Shown piece after piece: positions 22,390 through 31,971 of a DNA stretch of 36,428 nt. The stretch is from the NCBI GenBank assembly GCA_012031225.1, contig JAAUTZ010000034.1:1-36428 (forward strand). Direction: 5' to 3'. A model generated the notes under the pieces. The model searched no databases, was not told where the DNA came from, and worked only from the letters and a program-made list of their open reading frames with translations. A program made the translations under genes and the position numbers. Position 1 is the first letter of the stretch. Each line of letters starts with the position of its first letter. The DNA comes from Chloroflexaceae bacterium (lineage in GTDB: Bacteria; Chloroflexota; Chloroflexia; Chloroflexales; Chloroflexaceae).

Positions 22390-25300
22390 GATGTACTCCG
22401 TTCTCGCTCGGCTTGCGGCGGCACGCGCTGGGCTTGGTGCAGGCGTTGGCGAATATCCTGCGCGGCGGTGTGCCATTCGCGGCGCAGTTCCAATTGCCAC
22501 TCGGCAGCGGCAGCGTGCATACGGGCAAGCGTCGTCTCGTCGCCAATCAAGGCGAGGGCTTGGAGCGCGATGCGGCGCAGGTGGATGATCGGCGGCGTAT
22601 GCCCGCGCCGCACGGCTGGATCGGTTTGATCGGTTGCCCCCGCTGTGCCAAACGAAGCCAGTTGATCGAGCGTGGGTGTATGCCACACGGCAACATCGGC
22701 GAGCACGCTCCGCACCGTCTCATCCGAGCTTGCGTCGCTAGCAAAGGGTAGCTTCAGTTCAGCGAGGACAGGATCAAGCCAGCCGAGCGAAGGCTGGGCG
22801 GTGCCAATCCAGCCGAGTGCTTGGATGGCCGCCGCCTTGAGCAACAGATCCGAGTGATCGCGCAGCAGCACCAGCAGCCACCCGATCACCTGCGGCTGGG
22901 TCAGGCGCACCCGCCCCGCAATATAGGCGATGGCACTGGCACTGTGATCGGGGATGGTCGGGATTGCCGGAGCTGGCGGAAAATGCGCCAGCAGCAGATC
23001 GCTGACCCAATCCGCATCGAACATGGTCAACGCATCGGCCATTGCCAGCAATGCTGCCTGCCATTCACGCGGTGCTACATCAGGCGGCGGCAGCGCAACT
23101 ATCGTCTCCAGTAGCAGGGCGGCATCGGTATGTTCAATCGCCACATCGCCCAGCGCAAGGGCTGCGACGCTCCGTTCAAGCGGGCTGAGGGCGGGCTGCG
23201 TCAGGGCGTAGCGCAGGGTGTGCTGCCCTACCTGCATCGTCTGCGCGGTGCCATCAAGGGCTTGGTTCCACGCCAACAGCAGGGGGATCAGGCGGTAATC
23301 CAACGCGGCAAGGCTAGCGGCATACCAGTGCGGATCGCGTCCGTGCGGGCGATCCGGCAAGCGCGGCACAGCCTCGATCTGCTGCATCGGCAGAGCCAGT
23401 TCAAGCTCGTGCCAGTGCTGCCCCACCTGCGTAGCCTGCATCTGGCTCTGGGCTTGCAGCTGCTGCGGAGCGGGCGACGACAGATCGAATGGCATCATTG
23501 CAGGCTCAGCAGATTGTACCATCTCTGCGTCCAGCTGCTCTCGATCAACTTCAGCGCGGGCTTGCTCATACACATCCCACGCAATCGGCTTATCTGCCAT
23601 CGCCTCAAAGATACTTGGCAGGGGGATCTGCACCACTAGGGCCCGTAGCGCCCGCACTGCCGCGAGGCGCACATGCGGGTGGTCATATTCGCAAACTCCC
23701 GCCGCCAGTAAGGTCGGCTGCGTGAGAATGCGGTTTAGCTCTTCAAACACCGTTGGGTGGCGCAAGCGGCCAAGGGCGGTGGCAATCTGGGCCCGCCGTT
23801 CCATCAAGGGTTCGCGTTCGGGATCGAGGCGGGCAACACAAATATCAATGTAGGCAAGTTTGCTGGCTTCATCCAATTGACGGGCGGCTGGCTCCGCTAG
23901 TGCCCGCAACGCCCGCGCCACGAGCAGCGCGTGGGTGCTATTCTGGTCGCGGATCGCCGTCTCCACCAATGGCCCAAGCGGGGCGGGGTGTTCGAGTGCG
24001 CCAGCGAGGGCATAAATCACTTCCTCCCACCACGTCAGGCGCGTAGATACGCCACACAGCGCGATGATGTCATTCAGGCGGGCGTGGAAATCGGGGCGGG
24101 CGTGCAAGGCGAGCGCGGCGGCGTAGGCGTGCAGAGCCGGATACACAAAGCGCACATGCTGCTGCCCCACCTCAGCCAGCAGGCGGTTACTCAGGAACAA
24201 GCGGAACAGGTCTTCGAGCGGGTAGTCGCGTTCGCCGCGCACCGCCGCCATAATCACAAACACGTCGTTCAGGTGCAGCGTATCCACCCCACGCCAGCGT
24301 AGCTCCCACGCCAACGCGGTGATCGTGTGGCGAGCAACGGTGCCTAGCTGAAAGAGATCGGGTAGGTTGCCGAGACTTTGCTCCAGCAGATCTTGCAGCA
24401 GTTGGTTGCGGCTCAAGGCGTTATCGGGCGTAACCCGCAACCGCTCCAAGACAAACAGCAACATGGTTGGATCGGTGGTCAAGTCAATCAAGCGGTTCTC
24501 AAGAATCTGGCGGTAGATGCGCCCACTTTGTGGGCCCACACTCTGGCGCAAGAAGCGTAGCACTTGGCGTTCGGTAAGCGGCTGCATCAGCACAATCGTT
24601 GCCGCATCCAACACCGCCGCCGGAAAGACATCCCGGGTACAGCTCACCAGCACCCGTTCGCGGGGCAGGCGTTGGGCAAGGCTCGCAAGCTCGCGGGCGG
24701 CTTCCGTGCGGTCTGGCTCGGAGATCGTGTCCAGCCCATCGAGCAGAAACACAAAACGTGGCAACGGCTCCGCTTGCTGGTTGGCATCCGGCTGCTGCAA
24801 GAGCTGGCCCACCTCGCGCACGAGGTCTGCCCGGCGCCCACTCAGCCCATCGAGGATCAGTTGGGTCAGGCGATTGCTGCCCCGCTGAAGGGCGTAGCCA
24901 CTCAGATTGATGAACAGCGCAAGCGGAGCCGTAGGCAGATTGGTACGGGCGAACGTGGCCATATCTGCTGTGATGCGCTGCATGGTGGTAGTTTGCCCGG
25001 AACGGGGCTGCCCCAGCAATGCGACCAGATTGGTGGGCGGGTGCAGCTCACCCAGATACAGTTCGCGGTTGATCGCACTGAGCAGATCCATGCTCGGTGG
25101 CGCATCTTCTGGGCGTAGCTCAAAGACGGGCCACGGTTGCCCACGCGGTACAATGATCGCCTCCGAGTTGATAAATTCGTCCGTCTGCCAGCGCGTAAAC
25201 TGCGGATTGTCGAGGATACTCTGGATATACTCCAGCCGCGCATTCGGCGCAAAGATACGCCCGTCGCGGTTTCGCATGTACAGTACGGGTGTACTCCACT

Positions 25301-26390
25301 GCACGCTAGTCGGCGTGTAGATGCGTTGTCGGACCATGCTCACGGCGGTATCTACTACACCATTCCGCAGCAAGTATTCACTTAAGTGGTAGGTAAACAT
25401 CCGCGCCACGCTCAAGTCAAAGAGGCGTTGCATGGCAATCACGGCGGGAATGCCACTCTGCTGGACAAGCTGTGCCGCGAGCGAGGTAGGAACCCGCATC
25501 TGTACCTCAGCGGTAGCCGCTTGTGGCTCCTCGTGCTGGGCAGCGGTATTGCATGCCACCAGAATCAGCAGGCGCGGGCGGGGATTGGCTTGTTGCAAGC
25601 GGCGCACCAGTTCATTGCTATCATACAGTTCGGCTTTGCGCGTCACGCCGTGCTCAAGCACAAGGCGCGTGCCGCGGGTGCGATGGTGCAAGGCATGCCC
25701 AAAGTAGATGATGATGTCGTAGGCTTGATTGATAGCCGCGTGCAGTTGCTCGGAAGAGGCGGGATCAAGCACATCGAGGGCGAGCTGCCCCGCCCGCTGC
25801 ATCGGCGCAAAGCGGCTGCGAAAGTCGCGCTCTTCGGCTGCCCGATCCAACCCAACCAGACCAGTCCAATCTGTTTCCAGATCAACGGGAGCCGCGATCA
25901 CCAGCAGCACCCGTAGCGGGCGTGTTTCGGTAGGGATGCCCGGCGGCTCGGTGCTGCTTAGGTAGCGCGAGAAGCTGATCCGCGCATCGGTGGCAAGCGG
26001 GATCGGGCGGAGCATCCCGCCACTGGCATCATAGTGCAGCAGTTCCCACGGCACCTCGTGCAGGGCGGGATCGTCGCTATTCAGCCAGAGCCGCACGCGC
26101 AAGCCCCGCTGACGGGCCCGGGCGGCGGCGTGGGCTTGCTGGAAGGCATCATCCAGTGGTGCGGCAAATAGGCGCGTAAATAGCTCCAAGCCATACGCCA
26201 CAATCGCCGCCGATTCGCCGCCGGCAATCGTGGGTAGCCCAGCAAGACGCAGCACGCCCTCGAAACTACGCTCGGTCTCTAGCATGATCTGCACCGGATA
26301 GCCCTGTCGTTGCGGGTCAAATGGGGCTACCCGAACTTCTAAATCATCCATCGGCAAGGTAGATGCGGTAGGGCTAGTCGGCAGAAACAT
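22386..26390 (-). CDS. CHAT protease - NACHT ATPase - HEAT-repeat protein
   Basis: This is a large 1334-residue cytoplasmic protein. Residues about 1-390 form a CHAT (caspase-like) domain with the predicted dyad His232 (IIIYFGHALHH) and Cys280 (LLILVACNTA). Residues about 440-640 are a NACHT/STAND ATPase. The Walker A is GQPRSGQT (460-467), in which the usual Lys is Gln466, and the Walker B is FVFLLDGLD (547-554). A helical arm follows with PLTERQVLRFLRQSVG, and then HEAT-like repeats from about 800 to 1330 (for example VRLAAVRALRALV and LLLKAAAIQALGWIG). STAND proteins sense a ligand through repeats and activate an effector. Here the effector would be proteolysis, as in bacterial bNACHT and CHAT defence or cell-death proteins. 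It overlaps xseA by ATGA. Nucleotide binding may be weakened by the Lys-to-Gln change. Confidence 0.85.
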   Translation of the reverse strand: MFLPTSPTASTLPMDDLEVRVAPFDPQRQGYPVQIMLETERSFEGVLRLAGLPTIAGGESAAIVAYGLELFTRLFAAPLDDAFQQAHAAARARQRGLRVRLWLNSDDPALHEVPWELLHYDASGGMLRPIPLATDARISFSRYLSSTEPPGIPTETRPLRVLLVIAAPVDLETDWTGLVGLDRAAEERDFRSRFAPMQRAGQLALDVLDPASSEQLHAAINQAYDIIIYFGHALHHRTRGTRLVLEHGVTRKAELYDSNELVRRLQQANPRPRLLILVACNTAAQHEEPQAATAEVQMRVPTSLAAQLVQQSGIPAVIAMQRLFDLSVARMFTYHLSEYLLRNGVVDTAVSMVRQRIYTPTSVQWSTPVLYMRNRDGRIFAPNARLEYIQSILDNPQFTRWQTDEFINSEAIIVPRGQPWPVFELRPEDAPPSMDLLSAINRELYLGELHPPTNLVALLGQPRSGQTTTMQRITADMATFARTNLPTAPLALFINLSGYALQRGSNRLTQLILDGLSGRRADLVREVGQLLQQPDANQQAEPLPRFVFLLDGLDTISEPDRTEAARELASLAQRLPRERVLVSCTRDVFPAAVLDAATIVLMQPLTERQVLRFLRQSVGPQSGRIYRQILENRLIDLTTDPTMLLFVLERLRVTPDNALSRNQLLQDLLEQSLGNLPDLFQLGTVARHTITALAWELRWRGVDTLHLNDVFVIMAAVRGERDYPLEDLFRLFLSNRLLAEVGQQHVRFVYPALHAYAAALALHARPDFHARLNDIIALCGVSTRLTWWEEVIYALAGALEHPAPLGPLVETAIRDQNSTHALLVARALRALAEPAARQLDEASKLAYIDICVARLDPEREPLMERRAQIATALGRLRHPTVFEELNRILTQPTLLAAGVCEYDHPHVRLAAVRALRALVVQIPLPSIFEAMADKPIAWDVYEQARAEVDREQLDAEMVQSAEPAMMPFDLSSPAPQQLQAQSQMQATQVGQHWHELELALPMQQIEAVPRLPDRPHGRDPHWYAASLAALDYRLIPLLLAWNQALDGTAQTMQVGQHTLRYALTQPALSPLERSVAALALGDVAIEHTDAALLLETIVALPPPDVAPREWQAALLAMADALTMFDADWVSDLLLAHFPPAPAIPTIPDHSASAIAYIAGRVRLTQPQVIGWLLVLLRDHSDLLLKAAAIQALGWIGTAQPSLGWLDPVLAELKLPFASDASSDETVRSVLADVAVWHTPTLDQLASFGTAGATDQTDPAVRRGHTPPIIHLRRIALQALALIGDETTLARMHAAAAEWQLELRREWHTAAQDIRQRLHQAQRVPPQAERERSTS

Positions 26391-26521
26391 GACATGTGCC
26401 TCAGATTGGGTAGAACTCCTCTGAATATGTAGTGTAGCACATGTCGCACACGATGCGGGCAGGCGCGGCTACGGATGCTGCCCGCCCGCCCAACACCCTA
26501 GCCCACCGGCCCAAGCCTAGC

Positions 26522-27976
26522 TTATCCGCCCTCGCCCGCACGGGCAGGCGCGGCTTCGGCGGCAGGCGCAAACAGCGGCATGCGCGGGATGCCCTGTGCC
26601 TCATCGCTGCGCCGCTCGGCAATGAACTGCTGGATGCCGTAGTATGCGGGGCGGGGGCTACCATCCTTGTACAGAATGCTAAACGACCCCTGCTCGTGCA
26701 ACGGATCTACACCGGCTTCATCCTGCACCACCGTGAAGTTCAGGTTCCACACAAACACATTTGAAACCCACTCGTACTCCCGGTAGACAATCTCTAAGGC
26801 TCGCACAAGATACTCACGCTGCGCCTCGTAGCTCGTCACGTTGCCGTATTCGTAGCCGGGAGTGTTGTTCTGCGTTGCCCACCCAAATTCGGTGATCCAC
26901 ATCTGATGTTGACCCAGCCCCATCTGCTCCATCACGCGGCGGTGGTTCTCGATATGGCGGAAGTAGAAGGTCTCGTCGTCATTCCAGCCCAGTGCATCGC
27001 TTGGGTTATCTGGGAATGATGTATCCGGTGGGTTGGCAAAGCCAAACGGGTGGGCCCCCTGCACATCCATATAGTCCCGGATCATGCCGTCGTTGTAGCG
27101 ATACATTGCCTCAAGGTAATCGAGATCCGGCACGGCGATGGTGTGGATGTTGGTGCGGGTGGGAGCCAAGCCGCCCGCCACAACAATGATGCTCGGATCG
27201 GCTTGCTTGATTGCTGTGTATGCCGCCGCCAGCACTTCAACATAGTGGCCCGCATCTTCAAGGGTGACCTCGCCGCCGTTTTCGTGGGCAAGGTTCTGCT
27301 CATTCCAAATCTGGATCGCATGGATTTTGCCGCGGTAGTGGCTCGCCATTGCGCCCACAAACCGCGCCAGATCAGCCGGATTGGCGGGCAAGCCGTCGCT
27401 GCCATTCGCAGTGTACCACTCCGGCGCACGCACCACACTAATCATCACCAGCAGCCCCTGCTGATCGGCTTCAGCCACGATCTTGTCTAGCTCATCCCAA
27501 TAGTATGCGCCACTGCGATCCTCAATGTTGCGCCAGTGGATCTGCTGGCGAATCCACTCAAAGCCGCCCTGTTGAGCTATCGCATAGACCTTCTGCCGAT
27601 CCGTGTAGTAGAAATGCCCCACCACGCCGTAGTTCATGCGATTGAGCCGCAAGGGGTAGGGCAAGCCGCCGGGGCCTGTGCGTAGCACGGGGGCGGGCGG
27701 TTCTGCGCGAGCAGGCGGCGGCGGAACTGGCGTAGCAACGGCAGGAGCGGTTGGCTCCAGTGGCACAGGCACTTCGACCCACGCCGCCACCGTTGGCTTC
27801 TGGATGATCTGCGCCGTTGGGAGCGGCGATGCGGTTGCAGTGGGAATCGGGCTAATCGCCTGAGCGGACGTAGGCCCGGACAACCGCAGCATTACCGCCG
27901 CCATCGCCAAGCCAATCAAGATTGCACCCCAAATCACCAGCCAAAGATATATCGGTTTGCCCAAGAGAGTCTGCAT
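26522..27976 (-). CDS. Membrane-anchored clan-A glycoside hydrolase-like protein
   Basis: The 484-residue protein has a single N-terminal anchor (residues 10-30, YLWLVIWGAILIGLAMAAVML). A Pro/Ala-rich linker follows (about 40-105), then a TIM-barrel glycosidase domain. The acid/base is Glu226 in IQIWNEQN and the nucleophile is Glu363 in WITEFGW. This Asn-Glu and Glu pair is the clan GH-A signature, closest in wording to GH39- or GH5-like enzymes. The substrate is unknown but should be an extracellular polysaccharide or envelope glycan. The ATG at 27976 was chosen over an in-frame one 28 codons upstream because it gives a normal anchor and has GAGG before it. It lies between the CHAT gene (131-nt gap) and the CDF gene, and could tailor the glycans made by the Agl23-like proteins. 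Confidence 0.8.
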   Translation of the reverse strand: MQTLLGKPIYLWLVIWGAILIGLAMAAVMLRLSGPTSAQAISPIPTATASPLPTAQIIQKPTVAAWVEVPVPLEPTAPAVATPVPPPPARAEPPAPVLRTGPGGLPYPLRLNRMNYGVVGHFYYTDRQKVYAIAQQGGFEWIRQQIHWRNIEDRSGAYYWDELDKIVAEADQQGLLVMISVVRAPEWYTANGSDGLPANPADLARFVGAMASHYRGKIHAIQIWNEQNLAHENGGEVTLEDAGHYVEVLAAAYTAIKQADPSIIVVAGGLAPTRTNIHTIAVPDLDYLEAMYRYNDGMIRDYMDVQGAHPFGFANPPDTSFPDNPSDALGWNDDETFYFRHIENHRRVMEQMGLGQHQMWITEFGWATQNNTPGYEYGNVTSYEAQREYLVRALEIVYREYEWVSNVFVWNLNFTVVQDEAGVDPLHEQGSFSILYKDGSPRPAYYGIQQFIAERRSDEAQGIPRMPLFAPAAEAAPARAGEGG

Positions 27977-28104
27977 CGGTTGCCTCGCATTTCGTGTCAC
28001 GGTAGCGTTGGGAAGCACAGCGCATAGCACGCCACACCTCAACAAACGCAAGGCAACCACACACGCACACGATAGCAGGCTGAGAACAAGCTGCGTAGGG
28101 GCTG

Positions 28105-29571
28105 TTAGTTATATGGCAAACCTGAGGCCGAATCGGAGCCGGGGGCACCCGTAGGCGATAGCGCAGCGCGGGGAGCACGGGCGGCAAGGTAATCTTGCGG
28201 TTCGGGATCAATCTGGACCCGCTCCACATTCGGGAGCAGGCGATACAGATCGCTGGCAATCTGCTCCATCGCCGTATGCACATCAGTCAGCGACATGCCG
28301 CCGGGGAAGGCGCAGCGCAGCGTAACAATCGTGCCGGAGTCCGTTAACAGGGCTTCACTCGCTACAACCATAGCCGCATCGGGCAAGCTGGCGATAGCGT
28401 GGCGCACCTGCTCGGTGAGCGGTGCGTAGCGCACGGCGGGCTGCACCTCGTCGCGGCGTGGCTCCAGATGCACCGCTATCGTGCTGCATGCGGGGAGTTC
28501 GGCGCGGATCGCCTGCTCGAACCGCTCGGAGTAGGCATGCGCCTGCTGCAAGGGCATATCGCCGGGCAATTCAAGATCAAGCTCCACGCGCACACAGTCA
28601 GTGAGTTGATAGAGATCAAGGTTATGCACGCGCAAGCCTAGCTCTTGGGCGATTGCATATACCGTTGTGGCATACGGCTCGCCATCGGTGCGGGCAGCTT
28701 CGACATGCACAATCACGTCGGCGTGGTCAAGTTCGTGGCGCACCACCGTCTGCACCCTATTCATCAGCCGTTGGGCATCCTCGATAGACTGCCCGCGTGC
28801 GGTGCCCACCTGCACCTCGACGTGCGGCTGGGCACCAATGAAACGGGTGCGGACGCGGGCACTGTCGGGTAGCACGTCGGGCAGCTCGTGAATGCGGTAG
28901 GTCAGGCGGCGGTTCAAATCAGGGGGCACATCATCCATCAAGGCCCGAACTTCGTGCCGCCCTAGCCGGAGCGCGAGGGTCAGCGCAAGCAACGCCACCA
29001 GCGCGGCAGCAAGGGCATCAGCCCGCTCGACAAACCAGAGCGGGAGGCCCAGCGCATCGCTGAAGGCGATCAGGCTCAGGGCGATCAGCACCAGCACCGA
29101 GCCAACCATATCGGTGCTGAAGTTGACCGCACTTGCCGCCAACGATTGGCTCTGCTCACTAGCACGGCGCAGGAGCACCACGCGCACGAGATTGATGCCG
29201 AGCGAGATGCCGATGACGAGAAATGACCAGACCGTGACGCTGGGGATGATTGGCTCAACGAAGATGCGCTGCCCAGCCTGCCACAGCACCCACACGGCGG
29301 TGATCCCCATCAGGGTGGCTGCACCGAGCGCACCGAGATGATCGGCGCGGGCGTGGCCATAGGGGTGATCGTCATCCGGCGGGCGATCTGCCACTCGCAC
29401 CGCCAGCAGGGTGATGCCGGTGGAGAGTAAATCCATTGCCGCATCCATTGCTTCAGCGAGGATACTGAGGCTTCCGGTAAGCAACGCGACAGCAACTTTG
29501 GCGAGCGTGAGGGCTAGCCCTAAGAAGGCCGAGAGTGCTGCTGTAACTTGCCGATTGAAGCGCATGTTCAT
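28105..29571 (-). CDS. Cation diffusion facilitator transporter with extended cytoplasmic region
   Basis: A 488-residue metal:proton antiporter of the CDF/ZnT family. Six membrane segments lie between residues 12 and 205. The TM2 site is D43-x3-D47 (AEAMDAAMD). In TM5 the usual His-x3-Asp is Asn150-x3-Asp154 (NFSTDMV). Asp-His-rich DDDHPYGHARADHLG lies between TM2 and TM3. A ZT-dimer-like domain follows, and two further similar domains bring the cytoplasmic part to about 280 residues, against about 90 in ordinary members. Likely cargo is a divalent metal such as Zn, Fe or Mn, and selectivity cannot be read from sequence. The ATG at 29571 has AAAGGTGG eight bases upstream. The gene is downstream of purK on the same strand with a 185-nt gap and is probably separately transcribed. 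Confidence 0.88.
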   Translation of the reverse strand: MNMRFNRQVTAALSAFLGLALTLAKVAVALLTGSLSILAEAMDAAMDLLSTGITLLAVRVADRPPDDDHPYGHARADHLGALGAATLMGITAVWVLWQAGQRIFVEPIIPSVTVWSFLVIGISLGINLVRVVLLRRASEQSQSLAASAVNFSTDMVGSVLVLIALSLIAFSDALGLPLWFVERADALAAALVALLALTLALRLGRHEVRALMDDVPPDLNRRLTYRIHELPDVLPDSARVRTRFIGAQPHVEVQVGTARGQSIEDAQRLMNRVQTVVRHELDHADVIVHVEAARTDGEPYATTVYAIAQELGLRVHNLDLYQLTDCVRVELDLELPGDMPLQQAHAYSERFEQAIRAELPACSTIAVHLEPRRDEVQPAVRYAPLTEQVRHAIASLPDAAMVVASEALLTDSGTIVTLRCAFPGGMSLTDVHTAMEQIASDLYRLLPNVERVQIDPEPQDYLAARAPRAALSPTGAPGSDSASGLPYN

Positions 29572-29756
29572 GCGGAATACCACCTTTGCGTGCGAACCAC
29601 CAGCCAGCCGCGCCAGCCTGTTGCTCCCTACTTTCAAGGGTACGCACGGCAATCGGCTTTGTCAAGGCAAAGCGGGAATTTCGGTGTGGCTAAAGTGCGC
29701 GGTGCGCGGCGATAGCATGGCCGGTGCGCGGCAACCTGATAGCCACGACCTGCACC

Positions 29757-30848
29757 CTAGCCCACCACCTGCGCCACATCCGCGAGCATCTGCTGAAGGG
29801 TTGCCGGATCGTCCGCCCGCACGGTGATATGCCCAACCTTGCGCCCAGCCCGGGGAGCCTTGTTGTAGGTGTGCAGGTGAGTACCCGCAAATTTCAGGAC
29901 CGCCGCCAGATCCGGGACACTACCGATCAGGTTGAGCATAGCAACATGCCCGCGCAGGGTGGTTGCCCCAAGCGGCAAGCCGAGTATGGCGCGGAGGTGG
30001 TTCTCGAATTGGCTGGTCTCTGCGCCTTCGATGGTCCAGTGCCCAGAATTATGCACACGCGGGGCCATCTCGTTGATGATCAGATGTCCGTCCAGTTGGA
30101 AAAACTCTAGCACCAATACGCCTACATAGTCGAGCGCATCCAGCACGCGCCGCGCATAGGTCTCGGCTTCCAGTTGCAGCGCGTGTTGGGGTGGCATAGC
30201 CGGCACAAGCGAGCGGTGCAAGATCCCCCCTTGATGCAGGTTCTCGATCAGCGGGTAGTACGCCATCGTGCCGCGCAGCGAACGCACCGCAATCAGCGAG
30301 AGTTCGCGCTCAAAGGGGATCAGCCGCTCGGCCAGCACCGGCTCGCTATTCAATTCCGCCCATGCGTGGGGCAGCTCATCGGCCGTGCGGATAACCACCT
30401 GTCCCTTGCCATCATAGCCATACCGCCGCAGCTTAAACAGCATCGGCAAACCCAATTCGTGCCGGGCATGATCCAGATCGCTGGTATCGTCAATCGGCAC
30501 AAACGGCACAACGGGAATGTTCAGGCGGCTGAAGAACTGCTTCTCGATCAGGCGGCTCTGGGCGGTGGCGAGGGCTGCCGGAGGCGGATACACGGGGCAG
30601 AAGGTGGCCAGTGTCGAGGCGGCATCGAGCGGTACATTCTCAAATTCGTAGGTGACACAATCCAAACCCGCCACAAACTGCGCGAGTACCTGCGGATCGC
30701 TGTAGTCGCCCACGATCAGTTCGCCTACATCACCCGCGCATGCCTGTGGCGACGGATCGAGGAAGCGGAAGCGCAAGCCGAGCGGGTAGCCCGCCAGTGC
30801 CAGCATACGCCCTAGTTGCCCGCCGCCCAGAATGCCGATGGTACGCAT
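29757..30848 (-). CDS. purK: N5-carboxyaminoimidazole ribonucleotide synthase
   Basis: PurK uses ATP and bicarbonate to carboxylate AIR to N5-CAIR, which PurE then rearranges to CAIR in purine synthesis. The 363-residue product is an ATP-grasp enzyme. It has the N-terminal IGILGGGQLGRMLALAGYPLG, the TYEFENVPLDAA block near residue 75, LKLRRYGYDGKGQVV-type residues in LRRYGYDGKGQVVIR near 150, and VLVLEFFQLDGHLIINEMAPRVHNSGHWT near 250. All expected motifs are present. It starts eight bases after the purE stop and is the last gene of the purine group on this strand. Its length matches the family (about 350-390). Confidence 0.97.
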   Translation of the reverse strand: MRTIGILGGGQLGRMLALAGYPLGLRFRFLDPSPQACAGDVGELIVGDYSDPQVLAQFVAGLDCVTYEFENVPLDAASTLATFCPVYPPPAALATAQSRLIEKQFFSRLNIPVVPFVPIDDTSDLDHARHELGLPMLFKLRRYGYDGKGQVVIRTADELPHAWAELNSEPVLAERLIPFERELSLIAVRSLRGTMAYYPLIENLHQGGILHRSLVPAMPPQHALQLEAETYARRVLDALDYVGVLVLEFFQLDGHLIINEMAPRVHNSGHWTIEGAETSQFENHLRAILGLPLGATTLRGHVAMLNLIGSVPDLAAVLKFAGTHLHTYNKAPRAGRKVGHITVRADDPATLQQMLADVAQVVG

Positions 30849-30856
30849 GGTCGGTG

Positions 30857-31363
30857 CTACTCCTCACGCGGATCAGGATGCGCCAGTACCCGTTCGGTCT
30901 GGCGGGTGCGATAGGCTTGCACCGCCGCCTGCAATGCCGGATCGGTGGTGGCGAGGATCGCTACGGCCAGTAATGCCGCATTGATTGCCCCCGCCCGCCC
31001 GATAGCCAGCGTGCCAACTGGGATACCGGCGGGCATCTGGACTATCGAGAGTAGCGAGTCAAGCCCATTCAGCGCGGCAGATTTGATGGGCACACCGAGT
31101 ACCGGAAGGGGCGTTTTGGCGGCGACCATGCCCGGCAGATGTGCGGCTCCACCGGCTCCGGCAATAATCACACGCAGCCCGCGTGCCTGTGCATCGCTCG
31201 CATACGCAAACAACAGATCGGGGGTGCGGTGCGCTGACACAACCCGTACCTCGTGCGCCACGCCTAGCTCGTGCAGCGTGTGGGTGGCGTGCTGCATCGT
31301 CTCCCAATCGCTCTGCGATCCCATAATCACCCCAACTAACGGAAACTCGGCGGCACTGCTCAT
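30857..31363 (-). CDS. purE: N5-CAIR mutase (PurE)
   Basis: PurE rearranges N5-CAIR to CAIR. The 168-residue product begins with [17 protein letters not shown], followed by [17 protein letters not shown] with the catalytic-site His, then [20 protein letters not shown] and LPVLGVPI, and [24 protein letters not shown]. These are the class I (bacterial) PurE blocks, and such enzymes work with a PurK, which is encoded next door. The ATG overlaps the purN stop by four bases (ATGA), so expression is coupled. It is probably an octamer in the cytoplasm. The C-terminal 20 residues are charged and less conserved. No anomalies were noted. Confidence 0.97.
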   Translation of the reverse strand: MSSAAEFPLVGVIMGSQSDWETMQHATHTLHELGVAHEVRVVSAHRTPDLLFAYASDAQARGLRVIIAGAGGAAHLPGMVAAKTPLPVLGVPIKSAALNGLDSLLSIVQMPAGIPVGTLAIGRAGAINAALLAVAILATTDPALQAAVQAYRTRQTERVLAHPDPREE

Positions 31364-31971
31364 GGCACCAACTCCGGTGTCTGCCGCTCGCTTAGGGCTT
31401 GCCCAACTGCCTGCACCAGCAGGCGATGTTCGGCAGCATGCAGGCGGTCCGCATAGCTTTCTAGCGTGTCGCCCGCGTGGAAGGGCACCGTGGCGGTGGC
31501 GATCACGGGGCCTGCGTCTACTTCCGGGATGGCATAATGCACCATACAGCCACTCACGCTAATCTGCCCCTGCTCATATGCCGCAAACGCCCGCTCAATC
31601 GCGTGGATGCCCGGAAACGCATCGGGCAAAGCCGGGTGCAGATTGATGACCTGCTTGGGGAAGTGGCGCAGGAATGCCGCGCTAAAGATGTGCATCCAGC
31701 CCGCAAGGATAATCAGGTCGGGCTGGTAGGGGCTGAGCTGGCGGGCAAGATCAGCATCATAGGCTTCGCGCTCAGCCCAGCCTTTGCGCGGCGCATACAG
31801 CGTCGGGATGCCTGCCGCCGCCGCCCGCTGCAAGCCGTAGGCGTGCTTGCGATTGGTAACGACTAGCACCACCTGTGCGGCAAGTGTTCCAGCGCGGCAC
31901 GCATCCAGCACGGCTTGCAGGTTCGTGCCGGAGCCAGAGATACAGACAACTAGGCGCGGCAGGTGGCTCAT
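31360..31971 (-). CDS. purN: Phosphoribosylglycinamide formyltransferase
   Basis: PurN transfers the formyl group of 10-formyltetrahydrofolate to GAR. The 203-residue protein starts with [20 protein letters not shown]. The substrate loop [20 protein letters not shown] near residue 90 is followed by [22 protein letters not shown], with the catalytic His in [11 protein letters not shown], and by [17 protein letters not shown] with the catalytic Asp. The start is the ATG at 31971, which overlaps the purM stop (ATGA); an open frame running to 32172 inside purM was rejected. Its stop in turn overlaps purE. The length agrees with the usual 190-220 residues. Confidence 0.97.
   Translation of the reverse strand: MSHLPRLVVCISGSGTNLQAVLDACRAGTLAAQVVLVVTNRKHAYGLQRAAAAGIPTLYAPRKGWAEREAYDADLARQLSPYQPDLIILAGWMHIFSAAFLRHFPKQVINLHPALPDAFPGIHAIERAFAAYEQGQISVSGCMVHYAIPEVDAGPVIATATVPFHAGDTLESYADRLHAAEHRLLVQAVGQALSERQTPELVP

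Noticed and set aside
22390-22686. N-terminal extension of xseA
   Set aside because: The added 99 residues are the CHAT-NACHT gene in another frame. The XseA fold starts exactly at the ATGA overlap.
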